Below are positions 5,232 through 12,544 of a DNA stretch of 12,544 nucleotides, piece after piece (within the stretch, counting starts at the first letter, position 1; each line of letters starts with the position of its first letter). The notes under the pieces are model-generated. The model ran no database searches. It was not told where the DNA came from and worked only from the letters and a program-made list of their open reading frames with translations. The stretch is from assembly GCA_015493425.1 (NCBI GenBank), contig WGDG01000226.1, positions 1 through 12,544 on the forward strand, given 5' to 3'. The stretch is from Sulfurovum sp. GTDB lineage: Bacteria > Campylobacterota > Campylobacteria > Campylobacterales > Sulfurovaceae. The position numbers and the translations under genes are program-made.

Positions 5232-7271
5232 ATGGAGAACCTGAAAACACTTATTTTTAGTGCCATCAAACCCTACTCTGCTATTCTTTTTCTCAATAGC
5301 AGGGTAGCAGGGATTGTGCTGCTTCTGATCACCTTCATCAACCCTTCTGTTGCCCTAAGCGGGTTGGCGGCAGTAGTTTTTACAATACTCTTTGCAGAAT
5401 TCCTGCAGTTTAAAGAATCCTATCTTGCACAGGGATTTTACATTTACAACTCATTGCTTGTAGGTATGGGAGTAGGCTATATTTTCGAACCGTCCATGGT
5501 CAGCATTATGCTCATCGGCATTCTTTCGGCATTTACCTTTATGCTCTCTTTCATGTTCAACCGTCTGTTCAGTGTCTACAAAATCCCCATTCTTTCTCTG
5601 CCTTTTTCAATTGTGACAGTCTTTGTCTACCTTGCATCACTTCAGTATTCGGGTCTTCTCTCCACTCTGGTAAACAATGCCACCATGTACGATATCCAAA
5701 TGCCCGCACTGCTAAGCGGATTTCTCAAATCACTTGGAGCGATCTTTTTTCTGCCGAATAATATTGCCGGTGCTGCGATCATACTGCTGATTCTCTATTT
5801 TTCTCGGATCATTTTCATCATGGCACTGACAGGGTTCTATTTCGGTGTCATGCTGCACAGTCTGCTTATCGACTCCTACACCCAGGCTCTGCATGACCCT
5901 TATGCGTTCAATTACATTCTTGTTGCCATTGCACTGTGCGGTATTTTTCTGCTTCCGACACTACGAAATTTTATCCTTGCCCTTATAGGGGTTGCCATCA
6001 GTGTTATTCTGACAGATGCCATTGTCATGCTTTTCAACTATTTTGCCATTCCGGTATTTACACTGCCGTTCAACATTACGGTTATTGCCTTCATTTTCAT
6101 TCTTTCCATTATTTATTACAAAGAATTCAACGTAGAGATCAAGGCCACCCCTGAAGCTTCTCTGGCAAATTATCTGAGCAAAATTTTCCGTTTTGGAGAG
6201 ATCCCCACAAAAATATCCCTTCCCTATTCGGGTACTTGGTCTGTCTATCAGGGCTTTGACGGCGCATGGACACACAAAGGCCAGTACCGTTACGCCTATG
6301 ATTTTGTCAAGAAATACCCTGACGGAAAAACCTATAGAGGGGAAGGAAAACAGCCTGAAGACTATGCTGCTTTCGGGGAAGCGATTCTTGCTCCTGTCAG
6401 TGGATACATCGTCGATATGCGCAGTGATCTCCGCGATAACCATATCGGCGAAGTTGACCATATCAACAACTGGGGCAACTACATCATTATCCGCAGTGAT
6501 ATGGGGTTCTACGTCGAAATAAGCCACCTGATGCAATATTCCCTCACACATGAAACCGGAATGTATGTACAGGAAGGCACGGTGATTGCAAAATGCGGAA
6601 ATTCCGGCTATTCTCCTGAACCTCATATTCATATTCAGGTACAGGATGTCCCTACAATCGGAGGATTTACAAGAAAATTTCTTTTCAGTGAATATATTCT
6701 CAAAGAAAAACTCCTCTATAACAGGACACCTTCCCTTCATGAAGAGGTCACTGCCGCTGTCATCAACAAACATATCGCTTCAAGATTTCTGTTTATTCTG
6801 GACGATACCTTTACCTATGATGTCTATGAAAAAGGGATCCTCGTCGGAAAAACAGTTTTTCGTGTTCAAATGGATACAGCAGGCGCATTCTATCTGACCG
6901 ATACACAGCACAACAGACTCTATTTTTACAATACCCTCAAAGAGTTCTATTTTTATGACTATAAAGGCACAGATTCCTATCTCAAACAGCTTTTTATCCT
7001 GGCACCCCGTATTCCGTTTATCTCGTCCCAAAAAGTCACATACGAGGACTACCTCCCCGCATACTTGACAAAAAGTCCGTTTCAGAGAACCATGATTGAA
7101 CTGGCTTCCATCATTCACAAAGAAGTCTACAGGGAAACATGTCTCTACACCTTTAATGGAGAAAAAGTAGCTTCACAGTATGGAGAAGTGGCTGTATCAA
7201 AAACACACAAGGGATTTGCATCTATTGCATACGGCACAATGCACCTCAAACTTTCTACCGAAAACGCATAA
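5232..7271 (+). CDS. Urea-transporter / M23 metallopeptidase fusion membrane protein
   Basis: A 679-residue protein in three parts. Residues 1 to about 296 are a polytopic membrane domain like the urea transporter family, with the GFYIYNSLLVGMGVG pore-type signature (68-82) and a second LPFN (278-281) in the repeat. Residues about 325-475 are an M23 (LytM) peptidase domain: HKGQYRYAYD (His348, Asp357), SHL (His432) and PHIHIQ (His465, His467), a full zinc-ligand and catalytic set. Residues 480-679 are a C-terminal region I do not recognise. The peptidase would face the periplasm and cut peptidoglycan cross-links or a periplasmic peptide. It starts 16 bases after the decarboxylase stop, with AAAGG about ten bases before the ATG, so it is probably the last gene of the operon. 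Whether the channel carries urea or the pathway's small product is unknown. Confidence 0.82.
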   Translation: MENLKTLIFSAIKPYSAILFLNSRVAGIVLLLITFINPSVALSGLAAVVFTILFAEFLQFKESYLAQGFYIYNSLLVGMGVGYIFEPSMVSIMLIGILSAFTFMLSFMFNRLFSVYKIPILSLPFSIVTVFVYLASLQYSGLLSTLVNNATMYDIQMPALLSGFLKSLGAIFFLPNNIAGAAIILLILYFSRIIFIMALTGFYFGVMLHSLLIDSYTQALHDPYAFNYILVAIALCGIFLLPTLRNFILALIGVAISVILTDAIVMLFNYFAIPVFTLPFNITVIAFIFILSIIYYKEFNVEIKATPEASLANYLSKIFRFGEIPTKISLPYSGTWSVYQGFDGAWTHKGQYRYAYDFVKKYPDGKTYRGEGKQPEDYAAFGEAILAPVSGYIVDMRSDLRDNHIGEVDHINNWGNYIIIRSDMGFYVEISHLMQYSLTHETGMYVQEGTVIAKCGNSGYSPEPHIHIQVQDVPTIGGFTRKFLFSEYILKEKLLYNRTPSLHEEVTAAVINKHIASRFLFILDDTFTYDVYEKGILVGKTVFRVQMDTAGAFYLTDTQHNRLYFYNTLKEFYFYDYKGTDSYLKQLFILAPRIPFISSQKVTYEDYLPAYLTKSPFQRTMIELASIIHKEVYRETCLYTFNGEKVASQYGEVAVSKTHKGFASIAYGTMHLKLSTENA

Positions 7272-7326
7272 TAAGGAGTGAATAATAAAATAATTAAACA
7301 TTATATGATAGAATGCTGTGATTTTG

Positions 7327-7358
7327 TGCACACTTTCTGCACATTCAAACATTATAAT
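7327..7358 (+). promoter_or_regulatory. TGCAC direct-repeat operator plus -10, site A
   Basis: TGCACACTTTCTGCAC has half-sites at 7327-7331 and 7338-7342, exactly 11 bp apart. Ten bases follow, then a perfect TATAAT (7353-7358). The repeat occupies the -35 position, as in PhoB-type class II activation. It precedes the barrel/TPR/regulator operon. Identical geometry recurs at 9557 and 12437. Confidence 0.75.
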
Positions 7359-7383
7359 TTTAGAAAAACTGGGAGAAATAACA

Positions 7384-8283
7384 ATGAAAAAATTTATACT
7401 CGGAACGCTGGCGCTTTCAGCGATCGCCTGTGCTGATACAGCTACCGTACTGCCTTATTTCGGTACGATTAACTATGACAACTCTGCCGGAAAATCGCTG
7501 AAAGACAGTTCAAAATTCGGCGGAGTCTACACCAGCATCGGAAACCTTGACTATCTGCTTGAGTTTTCATACAACTACCTTGACACACGCTACAAAGACA
7601 ATGTCAATGTTTCAAACCTTATCCAGCATGACGTAACACTGGTCTACAGCAAATACAACCCAAAATATATGTTCAAAGGCGGTATTCACTACATCAACAA
7701 CAATGAAAATGCAAACTTCCGTGACCTGGGAAGCGGTATTGTCGGCATTCTTGGGGTAGAAGGCTACACATACAGAGCTAAAAGCAAAATATCTTACGGA
7801 CTGGATGTCTACTATTCACACTATGGCAGCGCCCATAACGAAACCACTATCAATGATACCACGACTATCAGCCTCTGGCAGTTTACACCCTATTTTTCAT
7901 ATGGCAAGACCATCTCTGCCGATCTGGGGAATACCTTTACGCTCAAAGCCAATTTCATCGATGCAAAAGATTACCTCGATTCCAGTTATTTTTCCTATGA
8001 GATTTCCGATACGGTAACCTACAAAGGGGCATACCTCACGCTTGGATATATGGGTGGTGACATGAAAAGCGGCGTCCGTGACAACGGGTTTTCCGTATAC
8101 AACACCAAAGACCTTTACCACAGATCCTATCAGGCAAAACTCGGATACTACTTCACGCCAAAACTGAATATCAGCATAAACTATACTGCCAATGACTATG
8201 AAGAATACAATGCGGCAACCCTGCAGCTCCTTCCTGAAGGACGCAACTCCATCGTATATGCGGCAGTAAGCTATACCTTCTGA
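7384..8283 (+). CDS. Exported beta-barrel outer-membrane protein, function unknown
   Basis: A 299-residue protein with a signal peptide (KKFILGTLALSAIACA) followed by alternating, aromatic-rich strands and ending in AAVSYTF, the C-terminal Phe signature of outer-membrane barrels. Repeated YFxYxxS-like strands and tyrosine/asparagine-rich turns fit a barrel of about 12-14 strands. No porin or receptor family is recognised and there is no plug domain. I chose the ATG at 7384 because GGGAG precedes it and the signal peptide starts there; an in-frame ATG at 7318 lies inside the promoter region. The TPR gene follows one base after the stop. A barrel next to an exported TPR protein recalls split export machines such as PgaA or YaiO, but this is only a resemblance of parts. 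Confidence 0.72.
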   Translation: MKKFILGTLALSAIACADTATVLPYFGTINYDNSAGKSLKDSSKFGGVYTSIGNLDYLLEFSYNYLDTRYKDNVNVSNLIQHDVTLVYSKYNPKYMFKGGIHYINNNENANFRDLGSGIVGILGVEGYTYRAKSKISYGLDVYYSHYGSAHNETTINDTTTISLWQFTPYFSYGKTISADLGNTFTLKANFIDAKDYLDSSYFSYEISDTVTYKGAYLTLGYMGGDMKSGVRDNGFSVYNTKDLYHRSYQAKLGYYFTPKLNISINYTANDYEEYNAATLQLLPEGRNSIVYAAVSYTF

Positions 8284-8284
8284 T

Positions 8285-8899
8285 ATGAAAAAAACACCGC
8301 TTCTATGGATGCTTGCAGGTCTCACACTGCTTGCAGCATCTCAACCCAAATCCGACTCGGTCAAACAACTCTATGTCAAGTCATATGACTATGAACAGAT
8401 GGGGAAATACGATGAAGCCATCAAAGTACTGACCCCGCTGTATAAAAAATATGCCAACGGCTATACATTGAATCTGCGTTTCGGGTGGCTTTTTTTCCGG
8501 GAAAAAAAATACAAAAACAGCCTTATGTATTATCAGAAAGCCTCCATCATCAGCCCGTATGCGATTAACCCTCGTCTGGGTATCATTCATGTCTATCTTC
8601 TGACAGAAGCCTACAAAAAGGCGGAAAGTGCTGCACAGGAACTGCTTAAAATCGACTACTACAACTACTATGCCAACCTCTATATGATCAAAGCACTTAT
8701 CGCCGAGAAAAAATTTAACGCAGCACTGCAAATGGTTCATAAGATGCTTGCAGTCTACCCTGCTTCAGTACCTTTTTTAGAACAGCTTGCACGGATTTAT
8801 AAAGCAACCGGCAACTCCTATCTGCAGAAGGTATATGAAGATATTCTTATCCTCGATCCGAACAATGTAATGGTCAGAAGTATGCAGAAAGTAAAATAA
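8285..8899 (+). CDS. Exported TPR-repeat protein
   Basis: A 204-residue protein with an N-terminal signal peptide or anchor (KKTPLLWMLAGLTLLAAS), followed by tandem TPR helices: YEQMGKYDEAIKVLTPLYKK, FREKKYKNSLMYYQKAS, LTEAYKKAESAAQELLKID, IAEKKFNAALQMVHKMLAVY and ATGNSYLQKVYEDILILDPN. About five repeats fill the mature protein. TPR scaffolds bind partner proteins, and in the periplasm they commonly serve envelope assembly or export. It starts one base after the barrel gene stop and its TAA overlaps the ATG of the response regulator (TAATG), so the three are co-translated. No lipobox cysteine is seen. Confidence 0.8.
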   Translation: MKKTPLLWMLAGLTLLAASQPKSDSVKQLYVKSYDYEQMGKYDEAIKVLTPLYKKYANGYTLNLRFGWLFFREKKYKNSLMYYQKASIISPYAINPRLGIIHVYLLTEAYKKAESAAQELLKIDYYNYYANLYMIKALIAEKKFNAALQMVHKMLAVYPASVPFLEQLARIYKATGNSYLQKVYEDILILDPNNVMVRSMQKVK

Positions 8900-9513
8900 T
8901 GTTCAAGATACTCATCTTTGAAGAGAGCCTTTCCTATTATCTTGACACCTATTTATCCTCTTATGAGGTTGACCTTGCATGGACAGAAGAGGATATCCTG
9001 TCCCTCACCTATGAAAAACATTACGATCTTTACATCATCCACTTCAATGCCCTGCAGACCATTCAGTCTCTCAGAGATGCAGAAGATACCACACCGGTTA
9101 TCTATATCGATGAATACTACAGTCTGGAACATATGAAACTTGCTTTCCTCCATGGTGACGACTACCTCATCAAACCGCTTTATATGGACGACCTTTCTGT
9201 CAGAATCGATTACTACTATCGTAAAATATACAACCATAAAAACAATATTATCATTTATAAAAATTTTTACTATCATCTTAGCACCCGCCAGCTCTTCAAA
9301 GGGACAGAAAGGATCAAACTCTCTCCCAATGAACTCAAACTGCTTGAACTGCTTTTGACGCACCGAAATCAACCTGTTAACAAAACCTATATCGCAGAAA
9401 CACTTGAAAGCCACAGTGATGGTTCTTTAAGAGTCTATATTTCAAAACTGAACAAACTTGGTTTCACCATCGACTATGACCGCTCCATATCAAGCTATAT
9501 ACTGACAGATTAG
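8899..9513 (+). CDS. Atypical OmpR-family response regulator without phospho-acceptor Asp
   Basis: A 204-residue protein with a receiver-like domain (1 to about 105) and an OmpR/PhoB winged-helix domain (about 115-204; LSPNELKLLELLL at 141-153, then DGSLRVYISKLNKLG as recognition helix region). The acidic pair Glu8/Glu9 and Lys92 (IKPL) remain. The strand that should end in the phospho-acceptor Asp reads DLYIIHFN, with His48 in that place, and the conserved Thr/Ser is Asp71. It therefore probably works without phosphorylation. Campylobacterota have other atypical orphan regulators (HP1043/HsrA, HP1021), so this is plausible for the lineage. No histidine kinase is adjacent. It closes the operon that starts at site A, so it may control its own synthesis through the TGCAC repeats; this is inference. 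Confidence 0.82.
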   Translation: MFKILIFEESLSYYLDTYLSSYEVDLAWTEEDILSLTYEKHYDLYIIHFNALQTIQSLRDAEDTTPVIYIDEYYSLEHMKLAFLHGDDYLIKPLYMDDLSVRIDYYYRKIYNHKNNIIIYKNFYYHLSTRQLFKGTERIKLSPNELKLLELLLTHRNQPVNKTYIAETLESHSDGSLRVYISKLNKLGFTIDYDRSISSYILTD

Positions 9514-9556
9514 CCCATTTCTATGACATATCAAGTACCTTATAGTTAATATTGTC

Positions 9557-9588
9557 TGCACACAACCTGCACGCAAACGTGTTATCAT
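9557..9588 (+). promoter_or_regulatory. TGCAC direct-repeat operator plus -10, site B
   Basis: TGCACACAACCTGCAC has half-sites at 9557-9561 and 9568-9572, 11 bp apart. After ten bases comes TATCAT (9583-9588), a good -10. It lies just before the DUF302-copA-copB operon. The second half-site extends to TGCACGCAA, as at site C. Confidence 0.75.
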
Positions 9589-9617
9589 GCTCCTATCAAA
9601 CATTGAAGGAGCCGGTT

Positions 9618-10004
9618 ATGATCTACACAGTCACCACCGACATTTCACCCGCACAGATCAAAGAGGAGATGGAAGTACATGCCAAGAAGCATGGATTTGG
9701 CGTGCTTCAGACCTACGATTTCAACAAGATCCTGCACGACAAAGGCTTTCCCATTGAAAAGGAGATTACCGTATTTGAACTCTGCAACCCTCCTGGCGCA
9801 CAGCAGGCACTCAGCGAAATTTCCGCTATTTCGGTCTATCTGCCCTGCCGTATCTCGCTCTATGAAGAGGATGGCGTCACCAAGCTCTCCACTATCGGTT
9901 TTGAAGAGATACTCAGCGCCGTCGATGTGGAAGAGGATTTCAAAGCCTTTATGAGCATCCTCTTTGTCAACCTCAAAGCGGTTATGCACAGCTGGGATTT
10001 TTAG
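9618..10004 (+). CDS. DUF302 family protein
   Basis: A 128-residue cytoplasmic-looking protein matching the DUF302 pattern: HAKKHGFGVLQTYDFNKIL (22-40) and the LCNPPGAQQAL stretch around residues 54-64, then an acidic C-terminal half. The fold is known from structures but its role is not established. I chose the ATG at 9618 because AAGGAG lies seven bases upstream; the longer in-frame opening to 9552 runs through the promoter. It has no signal peptide. It is first in the copper operon, 18 bases before copA, and DUF302 genes often sit near metal or sulfur stress genes. A role in copper handling is inferred from context only. Confidence 0.8.
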   Translation: MIYTVTTDISPAQIKEEMEVHAKKHGFGVLQTYDFNKILHDKGFPIEKEITVFELCNPPGAQQALSEISAISVYLPCRISLYEEDGVTKLSTIGFEEILSAVDVEEDFKAFMSILFVNLKAVMHSWDF

Positions 10005-10022
10005 GATGAATGGAGAAAACAT

Positions 10023-11726
10023 ATGAAACGAAGAACATTTGTCAAAGGGGCCGCTGCAGTCTCACTCGCAGCTGTCACGGCAAGCGGGCGTGAAGCAAAA
10101 ACGCTTCCCAAGCAGGCAGGCACTGCAAGAGTCCTGGAAGGAAGAGAGTTCTTTCTTGACATCGACTATGCCCCGGTAAACTTCACAGGGAAACAAGCCG
10201 TGGCAACCACCATCAACGGACAGGTTCCCGGCCCCACACTGGTATGGCAGGAGGGTGAAACCGTCACTATTCATGTTACCAATCACCTCAAAAAGAGCTC
10301 CTCCATTCACTGGCACGGCATCATCCTGCCAGCACCCATGGACGGGGTACCCGGCATCAGCTATGACGGCATAGCGCCGGGTGAGACCTTTACCTACCGT
10401 TTCAAGGTCAGACAGCACGGCACATTCTGGTATCACAGCCACTCGGGCTACCAGGAGCAGACAGGCATGTACGGTGCCATTGTCATCAAACCCAAACGCA
10501 AAGAGCCTTTTGCCTACGACAGGGACTACACCATTGTACTCTCTGACTGGAGCGATGAGAAACCGACTTCCATCTACCGCAAACTCAAACTCAGCAGCGA
10601 TTACTACAACTACAACCGGCGCACCGTCGGTGACTTCTTTTCAGAAGTGGGCAAAAAGGGCTTTACCAAAGCATTCAGTGACAGGAAAATGTGGAACACA
10701 ATGCGTATGAGCGACAGAGATCTCAGCGACGTGACAGGATACACCTACACCTACCTGATGCACGGCAACACTCCTGCCACACAGTTCAAGGCGCTCTTCA
10801 AAAAAGGCCAGAAGATACGCCTGCGCTTCATCAACGGTGCGGCGATGAGCATCTTCGATGTACGCATTCCCGGACTCAAAATGACGGTGGTAGCAGCCGA
10901 TGGCAACCATGTCAAACCTGTCACTGTCGATGAGTTCCGTATCGGTGTGGCGGAGACCTACGATGTCATCGTAGAGCCAAAATCCCAAAGAGCCTACGCG
11001 ATTTTTGCACAGAGCATTGAACGCAGCGGTTACGCTCTGGGCTCTTTGACACCCTCTGCGGACAAACTCGCCAGGGCACCCAAAATGGACAAACCCCAGC
11101 CGCTTACCATGGCGGACATGGGTATGGATATGGCAAAAGCGGGCTCACACAAAGGGATGAAGATGCCTATGAAGCCCTACCGCTGGAAAACGATGGAGGC
11201 GCAAAAGTACCCTGTTACGCCGCTGCCGATGGCAACCGGGCCACAGAGTACGATGAAGGCGATGTCACCCAAATACCGTCTGGAGGATCCCGGCGTGGGG
11301 CTGAGAAACAACGGCAGACGCGTACTGACCTATGCCGACCTGAAGAACCGCTACTCAACCCGCCATGCCAAAAAGCCAGACAGAGAGATCATTCTGCATC
11401 TGACGGGGAATATGGAGCGCTATATGTGGTCGATCAACGGAATCAAATATGCCGATGCCAAACCGCTGCTTTTCCATTACGGAGAGCGCCTGCGCATCAC
11501 TTTCATCAACGATACGATGATGAACCACCCCATGCATCTGCACGGCATGTGGAGCGACCTCGAGACCGGAGATGACAGCCACCTGGTACGAAAGCACACC
11601 GTACTGGTCCAGCCGGGATCGAAGATCAGCTACCGTGTCACCGTCGATGCCAAAGGGGCATGGGCCTACCACTGCCACCTGCTCTACCATATGGCCGGCA
11701 TGTTCAGAAAAGTCGTCGTGGTGTAA
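10023..11726 (+). CDS. copA: CopA-family multicopper oxidase, TAT-exported
   Basis: A 567-residue periplasmic multicopper oxidase of the CopA/PcoA type. The N-terminus MKRRTFVKGAAAVSLAA is a TAT signal (R3-R4-x-F-x-K), meaning export after folding with copper. Copper sites are clear: HWHG (96-99), WYHSHSG (136-142), HPMHLHG near 502-508 and HCHLLYH (550-556). A Met/His-rich stretch (MADMGMDMAKAGSHKGMKM, about 361-379) probably binds extra Cu(I). It likely oxidises Cu(I) to the less toxic Cu(II) in the periplasm. The last motif reads HMAGMF, one residue shorter than I expect, which moves the axial Met by one place. It follows the DUF302 gene by 18 bases with a GGAG ribosome site and precedes copB by 11. 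Confidence 0.93.
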   Translation: MKRRTFVKGAAAVSLAAVTASGREAKTLPKQAGTARVLEGREFFLDIDYAPVNFTGKQAVATTINGQVPGPTLVWQEGETVTIHVTNHLKKSSSIHWHGIILPAPMDGVPGISYDGIAPGETFTYRFKVRQHGTFWYHSHSGYQEQTGMYGAIVIKPKRKEPFAYDRDYTIVLSDWSDEKPTSIYRKLKLSSDYYNYNRRTVGDFFSEVGKKGFTKAFSDRKMWNTMRMSDRDLSDVTGYTYTYLMHGNTPATQFKALFKKGQKIRLRFINGAAMSIFDVRIPGLKMTVVAADGNHVKPVTVDEFRIGVAETYDVIVEPKSQRAYAIFAQSIERSGYALGSLTPSADKLARAPKMDKPQPLTMADMGMDMAKAGSHKGMKMPMKPYRWKTMEAQKYPVTPLPMATGPQSTMKAMSPKYRLEDPGVGLRNNGRRVLTYADLKNRYSTRHAKKPDREIILHLTGNMERYMWSINGIKYADAKPLLFHYGERLRITFINDTMMNHPMHLHGMWSDLETGDDSHLVRKHTVLVQPGSKISYRVTVDAKGAWAYHCHLLYHMAGMFRKVVVV

Positions 11727-11737
11727 GGAGAAACATT

Positions 11738-12433
11738 ATGAAAACACTATTGAAACGCGCCCTGCCGATAATGGCAGCGGGAATGGTACTCACCCAACAG
11801 CTCTGGAGTGCGGGAGCGGACGATCCGCTGCGCGCGACACTCATTATGGACAAGTTCGAAGTCCTCAACAACAGTGAAAAGAGCCGGGAGTGGGAAGGCA
11901 GCTTCTATGTGGGCTACGACCTTGACAAACTCTACGTCTACTCACAAGGAGCGGCAACATCTGACGGGCTGGAGTGGAGCCAGAACGAGCTTGTATACTC
12001 CCGCGCCATCGCACCCTTTTGGGATATTCAGGCGGGAATCGCCTACGACAAAAATGCCGATGCCTCCCAAACATGGGCTGAGCTGGCCATTGCCGGACTG
12101 GCACCCTACTTTTTTGAAACGCGTGCGGCTTTGCTGCTCAACAGTGAGGGCAATGTCGGACTGCGTCTTGAAGCCGAATATGAGGCACTACTGACACAGA
12201 AACTCATTCTGACTCCCTCGCTCGAAGCGGACTTCTACACCAAGGAGGATCCCGAACTTCGCATTGGTTCCGGACTCTCCAACATCGAAGCGGGTTTGAG
12301 ACTCCGGTATGAGTTTATCAGGGAGTTCGCACCCTACATCGGTGTGACATGGGAGAAAACTTTTGGCACAACACGGGACTACAACCCCGTCGATGAGACC
12401 TCTTTTCTTGTCGGTGTGCGGTTCTGGTTTTAA
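11738..12433 (+). CDS. copB: CopB-family copper resistance outer-membrane protein
   Basis: A 231-residue protein with a signal peptide (KTLLKRALPIMAAGMVLTQQLWSAG) followed by the CopB/PcoB core: DPLRATLIMDKFEV, GYDLDKLYVYSQG, a regular beta-strand pattern and the ending VGVRFWF, typical of an outer-membrane barrel. CopB proteins often carry a long Met/His-rich segment before the core; here it is absent, so copper binding by that segment is not expected. I chose the ATG at 11738 because GGAG precedes it by seven bases and a signal peptide begins there. It is the last gene of the copper operon; a separate promoter with operator site C begins within a few bases of its stop. Confidence 0.87.
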   Translation: MKTLLKRALPIMAAGMVLTQQLWSAGADDPLRATLIMDKFEVLNNSEKSREWEGSFYVGYDLDKLYVYSQGAATSDGLEWSQNELVYSRAIAPFWDIQAGIAYDKNADASQTWAELAIAGLAPYFFETRAALLLNSEGNVGLRLEAEYEALLTQKLILTPSLEADFYTKEDPELRIGSGLSNIEAGLRLRYEFIREFAPYIGVTWEKTFGTTRDYNPVDETSFLVGVRFWF

Positions 12434-12436
12434 ACC

Positions 12437-12468
12437 TGCACGCTCTCTGCACGCAACACTGGTACAAT
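12437..12468 (+). promoter_or_regulatory. TGCAC direct-repeat operator plus -10, site C
   Basis: TGCACGCTCTCTGCAC has half-sites at 12437-12441 and 12448-12452, 11 bp apart, then ten bases and TACAAT (12463-12468) as -10. It starts three bases after the copB stop and drives the gene at 12497. No terminator for the copper operon is visible before it. Confidence 0.72.
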
Positions 12469-12496
12469 ACCTTTAACAAAATAAAAGGAGTGTACG

Positions 12497-12544
12497 ATGA
12501 AACCGATATTGGGAAGAAAGTATAGTAAGAATATATTTTTATAC
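12497..12544 (+). CDS. 5' end of an unidentified gene (partial)
   Basis: An ATG at 12497 with a near-perfect AAAAGGAG ribosome site six bases upstream opens a frame that runs off the window after 16 codons (MKPILGRKYSKNIFLY). That is too little to identify it. The start is well supported by the ribosome site and by the -10 and operator about 30-60 bases upstream. Sharing operator type with the copper operon suggests a related envelope or metal-stress role. Confidence 0.6.
   Translation, partial: MKPILGRKYSKNIFLY

Noticed and set aside
5961..6773. Long minus-strand open frame opposite the urea-transporter/peptidase gene.
   Set aside because: It lies wholly opposite a gene with clear domains, shows no family resemblance and no ribosome site; an antisense shadow.
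7305..7436. Small cysteine-containing frame (MIECCDFVHTFCTF...) as a RiPP precursor.
   Set aside because: No ribosome site at a usable distance, it runs through operator site A and the -10, and into the barrel gene in another frame.

Overview
The window reads as chromosome of a free-living Campylobacterota-type bacterium (Sulfurovum/Sulfurimonas-like). This is inferred from protein character, moderately AT-rich sequence, tight operons with one-base gaps or overlaps, and a TAT-exported CopA/CopB copper pair; no rRNA or marker gene is present to confirm it.

Layout: (1) 1-170 is the 3' end of an unrecognised plus-strand gene. (2) 204-2524 is a minus-strand operon: a strong promoter, a long structured 5' leader, a DUF4395 membrane protein, an Rrf2-family regulator and a PLP-dependent O-acetylhomoserine sulfhydrylase-type enzyme. 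This looks like a self-regulated sulfur amino-acid unit. (3) 2628-7271 is a compact plus-strand operon: a stand-alone PqqD-like protein (RiPP recognition element fold), an ATP-grasp ligase, a fold-type III PLP decarboxylase related to LysA, and a urea-transporter/M23-peptidase fusion. (4) 7384-9513 is a second plus-strand operon: a signal-peptide beta-barrel protein, an exported TPR protein and an OmpR-type response regulator whose phospho-acceptor Asp is missing. (5) 9618-12433 is a copper operon: DUF302 protein, CopA multicopper oxidase and CopB outer-membrane protein. (6) 12497-12544 is the start of another gene.

Two things stand out. First, the PqqD-like / ATP-grasp / decarboxylase set resembles a pathway that modifies an amino acid on a carrier or peptide. 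The decarboxylase begins with a Y-x-x-P-x-I leader-like segment of the kind RRE domains bind, and no separate precursor peptide is visible. The nearest precedent I know is BtrJ/BtrK in butirosin synthesis, where an ATP-grasp ligase and a LysA-like decarboxylase act on an amino acid tethered to a carrier protein. Second, three promoters (before 7384, 9618 and 12497) carry the same element: two TGCAC half-sites exactly 11 bp apart, ending exactly 10 bp before a -10 hexamer. That is the geometry of a PhoB/OmpR-type activator site. It ties the barrel/TPR/regulator operon to the copper genes as one regulon, and the atypical response regulator in the window is the obvious candidate for binding it.

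The minus-strand leader (about 2342-2476) folds into a long imperfect hairpin that matches no RNA family I recognise and may be a new cis-regulatory RNA.
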